Below, one piece after another: positions 1-6,495 of a stretch of DNA of 10,439 nucleotides (the first letter of the stretch is position 1; every line of letters starts with the position of its first letter). The position numbers were made by a program, and so were the translations under genes. The notes beneath the pieces are model-generated. The model did no database searches, was not told where the DNA came from, and worked only from the letters and a program-made list of their open reading frames with translations. Origin of the DNA: Acidimicrobiia bacterium (lineage in GTDB: Bacteria; Actinomycetota; Acidimicrobiia; UBA5794; UBA11373); assembly GCA_025456165.1 (NCBI GenBank), contig JALOLI010000021.1, positions 1 through 10,439 on the forward strand, given 5' to 3'.

Positions 1-1074
1 CCGGGATGGCCTCCTTGGTGGGGTCCATGTAGGTCGCCATGCCGGTCTCGGTGAGGCCGTAGCCCTCGATGAAGCGCACGCCGAAGCGGTCCTGGAACTG
101 GTGGTAGATGTCCCGGGGGGCCGGCGCCGCGAACACCGTGTGGACCTTGTGGGCGCGGTCCAGGTCCGAGGGCGGGATGTTGTGGATGAAGTAGCTCACG
201 GCGCCGATCGAGTTGAAGATCGTCGCCTCGGCGTCGATCACCTGCTGCCAGAACTGGCTGGAGGAGAAGCGCTCGACGTAGGCGACGCGGGCGCCGGCGA
301 CCAGCGCCGGGTAGCCCGAGAGCACCTGGGCGTTGGAGTGGAAGAGCGGCAGGCAGCTGAAGAAGGTGTCATCGGCCAGCGACTCGACGCTGCGCTCGTT
401 GAGCTTGGAGATGACCTCGAGCAGGCCGCGCGCGGAGAAGTAGTCGGCGGCGTTCTGCTTGATCACGCCCTTGGAGCGGCCGGTGGTGCCGGAGGTGAAC
501 ATGATCCGGGCGAGGTGAACATGATCCGGGCGTCGTCGACCCAGGAGTAGGCGACATCCGGCTCGGCGTCCGAGCCGGACATGAGCTCGTCGAGCGACTC
601 CCACCTGAGCGAGGGGTCCGGTCCGGCCTGGGCCCCGGTCTTGAGGACGATCACGTGCTCGAGCTTCGGGAGCTCGGCCTTGATGAAGTCCAGCCGGTCC
701 AGGTAGCTGTCGGCGATGACCAGCTTCCTGGCCTCGACCAGGTTGATCGTCCAGGACAGGAAGTCGCCCTTGTAGGCGGTGTTGATCGAGCTCATCACCG
801 CGCCGGCCTTGAGGATGCCGAACCAGACCGGCAGGAACTCCTCGCAGTTGGGGAGCATGACGCTCACCGACTCGCCCTTCTGCACGCCGCGGGCGAGCAG
901 GGCGTTGGCCACGCGGTTGGCGCGGGCGTTGACCTCGCCGTAGCTCACCCAGGGGTTGCCCGCGAACTTCAGGTAGTCGCGATCCGGATCGGCCTCGGCG
1001 CGGGCGCGCAGGATCTCGGCGAGGACCCACTTGGTGGGGTCCTCCTTGGCGTACCAGTCAGACCAGTCGGACAC
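1..1074 (-). pseudogene. Frameshifted AMP-dependent acyl-CoA ligase (CaiC/FadD-like), partial
   Basis: The intact enzyme would activate a carboxylic acid with ATP to an acyl-adenylate and then form the acyl-CoA. A GTG start at 1074 follows a G-rich Shine-Dalgarno (SD) sequence (about 1078-1084). The N-terminal domain is typical of ATP-dependent acyl-CoA ligases, with VSYGEVNARANRVANALL (residues 43-60), the LPNCEEF stretch and the NTAYKGDFL stretch often seen in carnitine-CoA-ligase-like members. At residue 188, inside the P-loop-like A3 motif TSGTTGRSKG, a 20-bp tandem duplication (492-531) shifts the frame and translation stops at 463-465. With one copy removed, the frame continues to the left edge through TSGTTGRSKGVIKQ, LPLFHSNAQ and the A5 motif GYGLTETG (about 41-66). 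The C-terminal part lies outside the window. It is the last visible gene of the minus-strand operon, 48 bp after the DUF35 gene. It is either a recent real mutation or an assembly error. The substrate cannot be read from the sequence. Confidence 0.88.
492..531. repeat. 20-bp perfect tandem duplication
   Basis: The unit GAGGTGAACATGATCCGGGC occurs twice back to back (492-511 and 512-531), and the period continues one base to 532. Twenty is not a multiple of three, so the extra copy frameshifts the acyl-CoA ligase on the minus strand, exactly between the RIMFTS and GTTGRSKG parts of its ATP-binding motif. Removing either copy restores a continuous, well-conserved protein. Confidence 0.97.
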
Positions 1075-1122
1075 GTGCCCCCCTGAGTGAGATGCGGTTT
1101 CGGCGAACGGTCGGGCGGCCGG

Positions 1123-1578
1123 CTACTCGGCCGGGGTGAACTTGGGCAGGGTGATCTCGTCGGTCACGTCGTGGAAGACGATCTTCACCCGCATGCCGAT
1201 CTTCACCTGGTCGGGGTCCAGCGAGGGGTAGCCCTCCTCGTCCTTGACCAGGTTGGTCATCATGCGCGGGCCCTCATCGAGGTCCACCAGGGCGACCGGG
1301 TAGGGCGGGTCGCCCTTGTAGGCCTTGGTCGGGCCGTAGTGGTGGATCGAGTAGGTGTAGACCGTCCCGTAGCCGGAGGCCTCCTTCCACTCGGTCACCT
1401 TCTCCAGGCTGCCCGGGGCGCGGCCACGCGGGTACCAGAAGGGGGTGCCGTCGGGGCCCACCGGCAGCGTGAACCGGTGCTCCTTCATGGCGTCCCAGAA
1501 CGGCTTGTCCTCCGGGCGCAGATCCGGCAGCGGCTTCAGGTAGCCGGGCGCGGCGGGGGCGGTCTTCTCAGCGGACAT
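1123..1578 (-). CDS. DUF35 OB-fold protein, partner of the thiolase-fold protein
   Basis: This 151-residue protein resembles the DUF35 family (rubredoxin-like zinc ribbon plus OB fold), which accompanies thiolase-superfamily proteins in acyl-CoA pathways. The helix with FWDAMKEHRF (27-36) is the usual N-terminal docking segment. FWYPRG (47-52) sits where the zinc ribbon normally begins. The OB-fold part includes GYGTVYTYSIHHYG (69-82), YPVALVDLDEGPRMMTNLV (93-111) and IGMRVKIVF (127-135). It contains no cysteine, so the zinc-binding CxxC pairs of the ribbon are gone. The ATG start at 1578 follows AAGGAG at a rather long spacing of about 12 nt. It lies 54 bp downstream of the thiolase-fold gene and 48 bp upstream of the acyl-CoA ligase on the same strand, so the three are probably co-transcribed. 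By analogy with ChsH2 it probably forms a complex with the thiolase-fold protein and may gate or bind the acyl-CoA substrate. Confidence 0.82.
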   Translation of the reverse strand: MSAEKTAPAAPGYLKPLPDLRPEDKPFWDAMKEHRFTLPVGPDGTPFWYPRGRAPGSLEKVTEWKEASGYGTVYTYSIHHYGPTKAYKGDPPYPVALVDLDEGPRMMTNLVKDEEGYPSLDPDQVKIGMRVKIVFHDVTDEITLPKFTPAE

Positions 1579-1632
1579 CGGTTTCGCAGGCTCCTTGGTC
1601 TCGGGCGTCTCGCTCAGACGGGCTCGGGGGCG

Positions 1633-2871
1633 CTAGGCCGCCTGGGGGGGCTCGCTCGACAGCACGATCGCGCTGGTGGCGGCCAGGATGCCGCCGGAGC
1701 CGTTGGTGATGGCCAGCTTGGCGCCGGGCACCTGGTGGTTGCCGCCGTTGTACTCGGGCTTGTCGGAGTCGTCCGCCTCGCCGCGCAGCTGCAGCACGGC
1801 CTCGACGATGTGGTGCATCGCGCCCAGGTGCGCCTGGCGGATGAGGCCGCCGTGGGTGTTCATCGGGAGCTTGCCGCCGAGCTTGGCGTTGCCCTCGAGC
1901 ACCCAGTCGCCCGCCTCGCCGGGGCCGCAGACGCCGAAGCCCTCCAGGGCGATGAGCGGGGTGAAGCTGAACGAGTCATAGATCTCGGCCACATCCAGGT
2001 CCTGCGGGGTGATCCCGGCGACCTCCATCGCCCGCCGGCCGGCCCGCCCGAGCCCCTGGCGGACGCCGTCGACGCCGTCGGCCTCGGTGATGTACTGGTG
2101 GGAGTAGCCCTCGCCCACGCCGGTGATGTAGACCGGCTTCCTCTTCATGCCCTTGGCCCGCTCGGCGGTGGTGACCAGGAAGGCCGCGGCGCCGTCGGAG
2201 ACCAGCGAGCAGTCCATGCCGTGGAACGGGGTGGCGATCCAGCGGTCGGCCATGACGTCCTCGACCGTGACCACGTCCCGGAGCATCGCGTTCCACTTGA
2301 GCGCGGCGTGCTCGGACTGGGTGGCCACCACGGCGGCGAGCGCCTCCTGGGGCACGTCGTGCTCGTACATGTAGCGCTGGGCGAGCAGCCCGTAGCCGCC
2401 GATCGTGGACAGGCCGTAGGGCGCCTCATAGGCCCCGTGGCTCATCTCCCGGGCCATGGCCATCATGCCGGCGGTCGAGAGCCCGGTGCGGGTGTTGTCG
2501 CCGCGCACGCACAGCACGCACTCGGCCATGCCGGCGTCGATCGCCAGCGCCGCCTGGATGGCCATGAGCGGGGCGGTGGCGCCGCCCACGGCCACCGAGG
2601 CGAAGTAGCCCGGGGCCATCCCCATGTAGTCCGCCAGCGTGGTGGCGTGCATGAGGGTCGACTCCACGAAGCTGAACGCCGTGACCAGGCCGTCGACCTC
2701 GCCCAGGCTGATCCCGGCGTCGTCGATGGTGGTCTTGGTCACCTCGGCCAGGAGCTCGAAGGACCCCCGGTCGCGGATGGTCCCCTGCTCGGTCTCGCCC
2801 ACCCCGGCGATGACGATCCCCTTCTTGAGCATCCTGCGCGCTTCGCGGACGTCAGGGGTTCCCTCGCGCAT
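1633..2871 (-). CDS. Thiolase-superfamily lipid-transfer protein (Ltp/SCP-x-like), non-thiolytic
   Basis: Thiolase fold, 412 residues. The family start IVIAGVGETEQG (19-30), the block AEIYDSFSFTPLIALEGFGVC (295-315) and MNTHGGLIRQAHLGAMHHIVEAVLQLRG (337-364) match SCP-x/lipid-transfer-type thiolases. Where a thiolase has its nucleophilic Cys, this protein reads SVAVGGATAP (92-101). Where the second catalytic Cys would be near the C terminus it reads TNGSGG (389-394). It is therefore unlikely to do Claisen thiolysis. Relatives such as Ltp2 are retro-aldolases acting on steroid side-chain CoA thioesters together with a DUF35 protein, and the next gene here is a DUF35 protein. I chose ATG 2871 because AGGAGG (2879-2884) lies exactly 7 nt upstream; a GTG at 2877 is in frame but only 1 nt from the SD. 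The actual substrate is unknown: a sterol, a bile acid or another branched acyl-CoA are all possible. Confidence 0.87.
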   Translation of the reverse strand: MREGTPDVREARRMLKKGIVIAGVGETEQGTIRDRGSFELLAEVTKTTIDDAGISLGEVDGLVTAFSFVESTLMHATTLADYMGMAPGYFASVAVGGATAPLMAIQAALAIDAGMAECVLCVRGDNTRTGLSTAGMMAMAREMSHGAYEAPYGLSTIGGYGLLAQRYMYEHDVPQEALAAVVATQSEHAALKWNAMLRDVVTVEDVMADRWIATPFHGMDCSLVSDGAAAFLVTTAERAKGMKRKPVYITGVGEGYSHQYITEADGVDGVRQGLGRAGRRAMEVAGITPQDLDVAEIYDSFSFTPLIALEGFGVCGPGEAGDWVLEGNAKLGGKLPMNTHGGLIRQAHLGAMHHIVEAVLQLRGEADDSDKPEYNGGNHQVPGAKLAITNGSGGILAATSAIVLSSEPPQAA

Positions 2872-3095
2872 CCACACTCCTCCTGGTCTGGCCGGTGCCT
2901 GGCGCCCCGCACGCGCTCAGGGGGCCGGTGCCGGCCGCCGGGACGCCGAGGGCTCGTCCGGCGCGGTGGGAGAGCACTCCCGTGCTGCCCGGGCAGGCAG
3001 ACGGGTCGGTCTCGCGCGCGCCGTCGGCGGATCCTACCGGACCGGGCCTTCCCGATGCGTGCCCAACGGGGGGCCGGAGCACCCCCGGAGCCGGG
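2872..3095 (-). promoter_or_regulatory. Leader/control region of the acyl-CoA operon
   Basis: This is the only gene-free stretch over 200 bp. On the minus strand, TAGGAT (3036-3031) is a good -10 hexamer, though I see no clear -35. If it is used, the leader before the thiolase-fold gene would be about 150 nt. The leader contains a perfect 12-bp palindrome CTGCCCGGGCAG (2985-2996), a small hairpin AGCAC-TCCC-GTGCT (2973-2986) that overlaps it, and an inverted repeat GGCCGG-TG-CCGGCC (2923-2936). GGCCGGTGCC occurs twice (2890-2899 and 2923-2932), 33 bp apart. These could be repressor sites or RNA hairpins. I recognise no known riboswitch. GC-rich DNA yields such repeats by chance, so confidence is modest. 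Confidence 0.4.
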
Positions 3096-3515
3096 TCATC
3101 CGGCCGGGGTTGGCCGCCCGGCGCGAAGGTCGGCGATCCCCTCGGCGCAGACCCCGTGCCCGAGCCACGGGCACCCGGCGCACAGCACGGCGAGCGCGTC
3201 CGGGGCGACCCGCGCGCGCACCCGGGCCTGGAGCGCGCGCCAGGGCATGACCTCGCCCGCCGCCACCCCGAGCCGGGCGGCCACGCGCACGTCCTGCTCG
3301 ACCACCCCGCGCCCGTAGCGCGCGCAGCCTCCGGGGGTGAGCGACGGGCAGGCCCGGCAGACCACATCGGCCCCCACCCGCACCCGCACCGGGGTCTCGG
3401 GCGACTCGCGCAGCCGCCCGATCGTCGCGGTGAGCGCGGCGACGAACCCGGGCGAGTAGCCCATGCCCCGGAAGCCGTGGACGCACAGGGCGTGGTGGGC
3501 GGACAGCTCCAGCAC
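3096..3515 (-). CDS. DUF1284 cysteine-rich protein
   Basis: This 139-residue protein matches the DUF1284 family. The N-terminal HHALCVHGFRGMGYSP (7-22) corresponds to the family's PHHLLC-FRGMGYS signature. It continues with SPETPVRVRVGADVVCRACP (38-57), GGCARYG (62-68), GEVMPW (87-92) and LCAGCPWLGHGVC (111-123). Seven cysteines (11, 53, 56, 64, 112, 115, 123) and H7, H8, H13 suggest metal or iron-sulfur binding, but no activity is established for the family. The GTG start at 3515 fits the family's usual N terminus; the nearby G-runs make the SD ambiguous, and a TTG at 3524 is possible. It begins 20 bp after the upstream minus-strand gene ends, suggesting one transcript. Confidence 0.85.
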   Translation of the reverse strand: MLELSAHHALCVHGFRGMGYSPGFVAALTATIGRLRESPETPVRVRVGADVVCRACPSLTPGGCARYGRGVVEQDVRVAARLGVAAGEVMPWRALQARVRARVAPDALAVLCAGCPWLGHGVCAEGIADLRAGRPTPAG

Positions 3516-3535
3516 GCCCCCCAACGCCCCCTCCC

Positions 3536-4246
3536 CTACACCGAGGGGTCGGGCGGCCCGGCGGCGGTCAGGCAGGCGCCGGTGGCCTCGGCCAGGAAGC
3601 GCACGTGGGCCCACAGGAGGGCCGCCTCGCGGGCCCGGGCCTGCTCGGGGGCGCGCTCCCAGAGCGGGGCGGCCTCCTCGGCGCCGGAGAGCTCCCCGCC
3701 GGAGCGGGCGATGGCCTCGTCGATCAGCGCCCGGCGGCGCTCGGGCTGCTCGCGCTGCCAGGCGACCAGCCGCCGGGCGAAGGCCGGGCCGTCGTCGCCC
3801 CCCGGGCGGGCGACGGCCCCGAGGCCCTCGGCGAACAGCCGGGCCTGGGCGACCAGCTCGACCTCGCGCCGGTCGTCGGCCGGGTCGGCGGCCCGCCCGC
3901 GCTGCTCAGACCGGGCCTCCTCGTCGATCACCAGCGCCTCGAGGCGCTCGGCGTGGGCCGGAAGCCAGGCGGCGACCTCCTTGCCCAGGCCGGCGGGGGC
4001 GTCGGCCCAGCAGGCCTCGACCGCCGCGGCCAGGTGCCGGAGCCAGGCCCGGGCCGAGGCCGAGCGGGCCCGCTCCAGGCGCTGGGCGCGGTCGGGCAGG
4101 ACCCCGCCCTCGGCCAGGATGAACTCCTCATGCAGGGCGCGTGAGCCCTCCTCGGCCATGAGCCGGTCCAGGGCCGGGCGCTCCTCGCCCATCCACTCCA
4201 CCAGCCGGTCCCCGAGGGCGCCGTCGGCGGCCGTGGGCCCGCTCAT
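3536..4246 (-). CDS. Uncharacterised Ala/Glu/Arg-rich helical protein
   Basis: I do not recognise the family of this 236-residue protein. It looks entirely alpha-helical and soluble, with no signal peptide, no membrane segment and a single cysteine-containing stretch, AVEACWAD, plus AEATGACLTAAG near the end. Recurrent patterns such as RARSASARAWLRHLAAAVEACW (58-79) and ARAREAALLWAHVRFLAEATGACL (203-226) resemble each other and hint at a duplicated helical unit (W-hydrophobic-xx-A-x-(E/A)-AC). The ATG at 4246 is preceded by AGAGGGT about 9 nt upstream. Its gene precedes the DUF1284 gene by 20 bp. Opposite-strand open frames here are Gly/Pro/Arg-rich and look like shadows, while this frame has balanced composition and no stops. 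ATGs at 4192 and 4159 are alternative starts. Confidence 0.7.
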   Translation of the reverse strand: MSGPTAADGALGDRLVEWMGEERPALDRLMAEEGSRALHEEFILAEGGVLPDRAQRLERARSASARAWLRHLAAAVEACWADAPAGLGKEVAAWLPAHAERLEALVIDEEARSEQRGRAADPADDRREVELVAQARLFAEGLGAVARPGGDDGPAFARRLVAWQREQPERRRALIDEAIARSGGELSGAEEAAPLWERAPEQARAREAALLWAHVRFLAEATGACLTAAGPPDPSV

Positions 4247-4260
4247 GAGGGGCTACCCTC
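4245..4260 (+). promoter_or_regulatory. Promoter-like element before the first DUF2283-like gene
   Basis: ATGAGGGGCTACCCT (4245-4259) contains a TACCCT hexamer (4254-4259) that fits an actinobacterial -10 (TANNNT). Transcription would begin near 4266. The same 15 bases with two C-to-T changes occur before the second DUF2283-like gene (6422-6436). GAGGG-GCTA-CCCTC (4247-4260) is also a small inverted repeat. There is no clear -35. The element touches the start codon of the opposite-strand gene at 4246. Confidence 0.5.
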
Positions 4261-4299
4261 TTCGCTCGTCAGACCGCCCTGCGCCCGGAGGAGGCCGCC

Positions 4300-4599
4300 C
4301 TGTCCCGCGACCCGCACTACAACCCCGACACCGACACCTACCGCATGATCCACCGGGGTCATGACAACGCCTCCGCGGTCACCAACGAGAAGGGCATCAC
4401 CGTCTTCTTCGACCCGGACACCCACGAGATCCTCGGCTTCCAGATCACCGGCTTCGCCGCCTACTACAAGGAGCACGCGACCCCCGACGGCGAGTTCTCG
4501 GTCGACCTGCCGGCCCGGGTGCCCGCGAACCTCGAGGAGGAGATGGACTTCGACGACGAGATGATCAAGAAGGGCATCCGCATCGCCGAGTTCTACTAG
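4300..4599 (+). CDS. Small DUF2283-like protein A, probable CTG start
   Basis: This is a 99-residue protein if it starts at CTG 4300; the first ATG is at 4345 (residue 16). It looks like the DUF2283 fold, a small beta-rich domain of unknown function: HYNPDTDTY (6-14), KGITVFFDPDTHEILGFQI (31-49), then DGEFSVDLP (63-71) and an acidic tail ending in IRIAEFY. It aligns along its length with the protein at 6496-6822, including HY-x6-DTY at identical spacing. That motif lies upstream of ATG 4345, so the true start must be further up. The frame is open back to a TGA at 4246 with no ATG, GTG or TTG. GGAGGAGG (4287-4294) sits 5 nt before CTG 4300, which makes it the best start. A base error turning an A, G or T into C is possible. 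It is preceded by its own promoter-like element and ends before a hairpin shared with convergent ilvB. Confidence 0.72.
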   Translation: MSRDPHYNPDTDTYRMIHRGHDNASAVTNEKGITVFFDPDTHEILGFQITGFAAYYKEHATPDGEFSVDLPARVPANLEEEMDFDDEMIKKGIRIAEFY

Positions 4600-4611
4600 C
4601 CCCCGGCGCCC

Positions 4612-4648
4612 GGCGGCCGGTGAACGGGAGCCCCGCCCCCCGGCCGCC
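4612..4648. terminator. Candidate bidirectional hairpin between convergent genes
   Basis: GGCGGCCGG (4612-4620) pairs perfectly with CCGGCCGCC (4640-4648), giving a 9-bp all-GC stem around a 19-nt loop in the 61-bp gap between the ends of the small plus-strand gene (4599) and ilvB (4661). No T-run follows on either strand, which is common in high-GC bacteria. Position supports a terminator; base composition makes chance repeats likely. Confidence 0.45.
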
Positions 4649-4660
4649 CGCCGCCCCGGG

Positions 4661-6385
4661 CTAGGAGGCGGCGCCCGCCTTGGAGGGGTCGCGCACCAGC
4701 ACCGAGCCCGGCCCCTTGCCCTGGGGCACCATGGGGAAGACCTTGGCGGTCTTGGAGACCGCCACCTCGAGAAGCGCCGGCCCGTCGGTGGCCAGGGTCT
4801 CGCGGACCGCGTCGTCGATGTCGGCCGGGTCGGTGACCCGGGCCCCGGGCATGCCGTAGGCCCCGGCGAGCGCGGCGAAGTCCGGCTGGAACTCCGCGAA
4901 GCTCGTGCCCGAGTAGCGCTGCTGCCAGAACAGCTCCTGCCACTGGCGGACCATGCCCAGGTAGCCGTTGTTCAGGATGATGACCTTGACCGGCAGGCCG
5001 TACATCTGCGCGGTCGAGAGCTCCTGCAGGGTCATCTCGAACGAGCCGTCGCCGGCCACGTCGATCACCAGCTCGTCGGGCATCGCGACCTGGGCGCCGA
5101 GGGCGGCGGGCAGGCCGAAGCCCATCGTGCCGAGGCCGCCGGAGGTGAGCCAGCGCCGGGGCCGGTCGAAGATGTAGTGCTGGGCCGCCCACATCTGGTG
5201 CTGGCCGACGTCGGTGGCCACCACCGCCTGCCCCCGGGTGGCCCGGTAGAGCGAGCGGATGACCTCCTGGGGGGCGATGACCCCCTCCTCCTCATCGACC
5301 TCATACGGGAACTCGCGCTTCCAGTTCTCGATGCGCTCGCGCCACCCGCGGCGGGCGGCCGGGTCGTGGCGCTCGGGCAGGGCGGCGTAGGCCTCGGCCA
5401 GGGCGGCGAGCGTGGCCTTGGCCTCGCCGGCGATCCCGATGTGGGCCGAGCGGTTCTTGGAGATCTCGGCCGGGTCCACGTCGATGTGGATGATCTTCGC
5501 GTGGGGGGCCCACTCGCTCATCATGGTGGACAGCACCCGCTCGTCGAAGCGCACCCCGACCGCGAGGATGGCGTCGGACTCCTGGAAGGCGTAGGTCGAG
5601 GCGGCGATGCCGTGCATGCCGGGCATCCCGACGAACAGAGGGTGCGTCCCGGGGAACCCCCCGAGCCCCATCAGGGTGGTGTTCACCGGCAGCTCGGCGA
5701 GCTCGGCCAGGCGGGTGAGCTCATCGGCGGCGCCCGAGGCGATGATGCCCCCGCCGGCATAGACCACCGGCCGCTTCGCGGCGGCGAGCACCCGGGCGGC
5801 GGCGGCGAGCTGGCGGGGGTGGCCGGCGCCGGCCGGGGGGTTGTAGCCCGGCATCTCGGGCGGCATGGGCCCGGAGTAGTCGTGCACCTCGCGCGCCCAC
5901 TGGTCCACGCAGATGTCCACCAGCACCGGGCCGGGGCGGCCGGTCTGGGCCACGTGGAAGGCCTCGGTGAGCGCCTGGGGGAGCTCCGAGGCCTCCTTGA
6001 CCAGGTAGGAGTGCTTGACGATCGGCAGGGTGATGCCGACGATGTCGGCCTCCTGGAAGGCGTCGGTGCCCACCCGGGCGGCCCCGACCTGGCCGGTGAT
6101 GGCCACCAGGGGCACCGAGTCCATGTAGGCGTCGGCGATCGGGGTGACCAGGTTGGTCGCCCCCGGCCCCGAGGTCGCGGTGCACACCCCGACCCGCCCG
6201 GAGACCTTGGCGTAGCCCTCGGCCATGTGGCCGGCGCCCTGCTCGTGGCGGGTGAGGTACAGGGTGATGTCCGGGTCGTCCATGAGGACGTCGAAGAACG
6301 GGATCAGGGGCCCGCCGGGGATGCCGAAGATGGCGTCCACGCCGGCGCGCTTCAAGACCTCCAGAGTGGCGTCGACCGCACGCAC
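4661..6385 (-). CDS. ilvB: Acetolactate synthase large (catalytic) subunit
   Basis: This thiamine-diphosphate enzyme condenses two pyruvates, or pyruvate with 2-oxobutyrate, in the first common step of branched-chain amino acid synthesis. All three domains are present in 574 residues, the normal length. The N-terminal domain has GIPGGPLIPFFD (21-32) and the catalytic Glu in TRHEQGAGHMAEGYAK (E48), then ATSGPGATNLVTPIADAYMDSVPLVAITGQV (70-100). The central FAD-type domain includes RPVVYAGGGI (205-214) and HIDVDPAEISKN (300-311). The C-terminal ThDP/Mg domain has GDGSFEMTLQEL (445-456) and NNGYLGMVRQWQ (472-483). L120 replaces the Arg found in most relatives after VGI(S/T). The GTG start at 6385 follows GGAGGAG about 9 nt upstream. 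No regulatory subunit (ilvN) or ilvC is adjacent: it stands alone between the two small DUF2283-like genes, so its partner must be encoded elsewhere or it is an unusual single-subunit form. Its promoter probably overlaps that of the gene at 6496. Confidence 0.95.
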   Translation of the reverse strand: MRAVDATLEVLKRAGVDAIFGIPGGPLIPFFDVLMDDPDITLYLTRHEQGAGHMAEGYAKVSGRVGVCTATSGPGATNLVTPIADAYMDSVPLVAITGQVGAARVGTDAFQEADIVGITLPIVKHSYLVKEASELPQALTEAFHVAQTGRPGPVLVDICVDQWAREVHDYSGPMPPEMPGYNPPAGAGHPRQLAAAARVLAAAKRPVVYAGGGIIASGAADELTRLAELAELPVNTTLMGLGGFPGTHPLFVGMPGMHGIAASTYAFQESDAILAVGVRFDERVLSTMMSEWAPHAKIIHIDVDPAEISKNRSAHIGIAGEAKATLAALAEAYAALPERHDPAARRGWRERIENWKREFPYEVDEEEGVIAPQEVIRSLYRATRGQAVVATDVGQHQMWAAQHYIFDRPRRWLTSGGLGTMGFGLPAALGAQVAMPDELVIDVAGDGSFEMTLQELSTAQMYGLPVKVIILNNGYLGMVRQWQELFWQQRYSGTSFAEFQPDFAALAGAYGMPGARVTDPADIDDAVRETLATDGPALLEVAVSKTAKVFPMVPQGKGPGSVLVRDPSKAGAAS

Positions 6386-6421
6386 GAAAGCCCGCTCCTC
6401 CCGCTCGGGGATGCCCGACAG

Positions 6422-6439
6422 ATGAGGGGTTACTCTAAC
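6422..6439. promoter_or_regulatory. Divergent promoter core for ilvB and the second DUF2283-like gene
   Basis: On the plus strand TACTCT (6431-6436) is a -10-like hexamer inside ATGAGGGGTTACTCT, matching the element at 4245-4259. On the minus strand TAGAGT (6437-6432) is a -10-like hexamer for ilvB, about 47 bp from its GTG. The two overlap within the inverted repeat GTTA-CTC-TAAC (6429-6439). Only 110 bp separate the divergent genes, so both promoters must lie here. Confidence 0.5.
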
Positions 6440-6495
6440 GGATCACCCCCCGTCCCCCGGCATCCGTCCGACCCCACCAGGAGGCCCTCCGCCGC

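Noticed and set aside
1087..3318. A 743-codon open frame on the plus strand opposite the DUF35 and thiolase-fold genes
   Set aside because: Its product is a Gly/His/Val/Arg-rich sequence with no recognisable motif, while the minus strand carries two clear protein families. It is an antisense shadow of GC-rich codons.
3463..4364. Plus-strand frames rich in Arg, Pro, Ala and Ser between 2895 and 4364
   Set aside because: Low-complexity Arg/Pro/Ser composition is typical of off-frame translation in GC-rich DNA. The DUF1284 family match on the minus strand settles the coding strand for its part.
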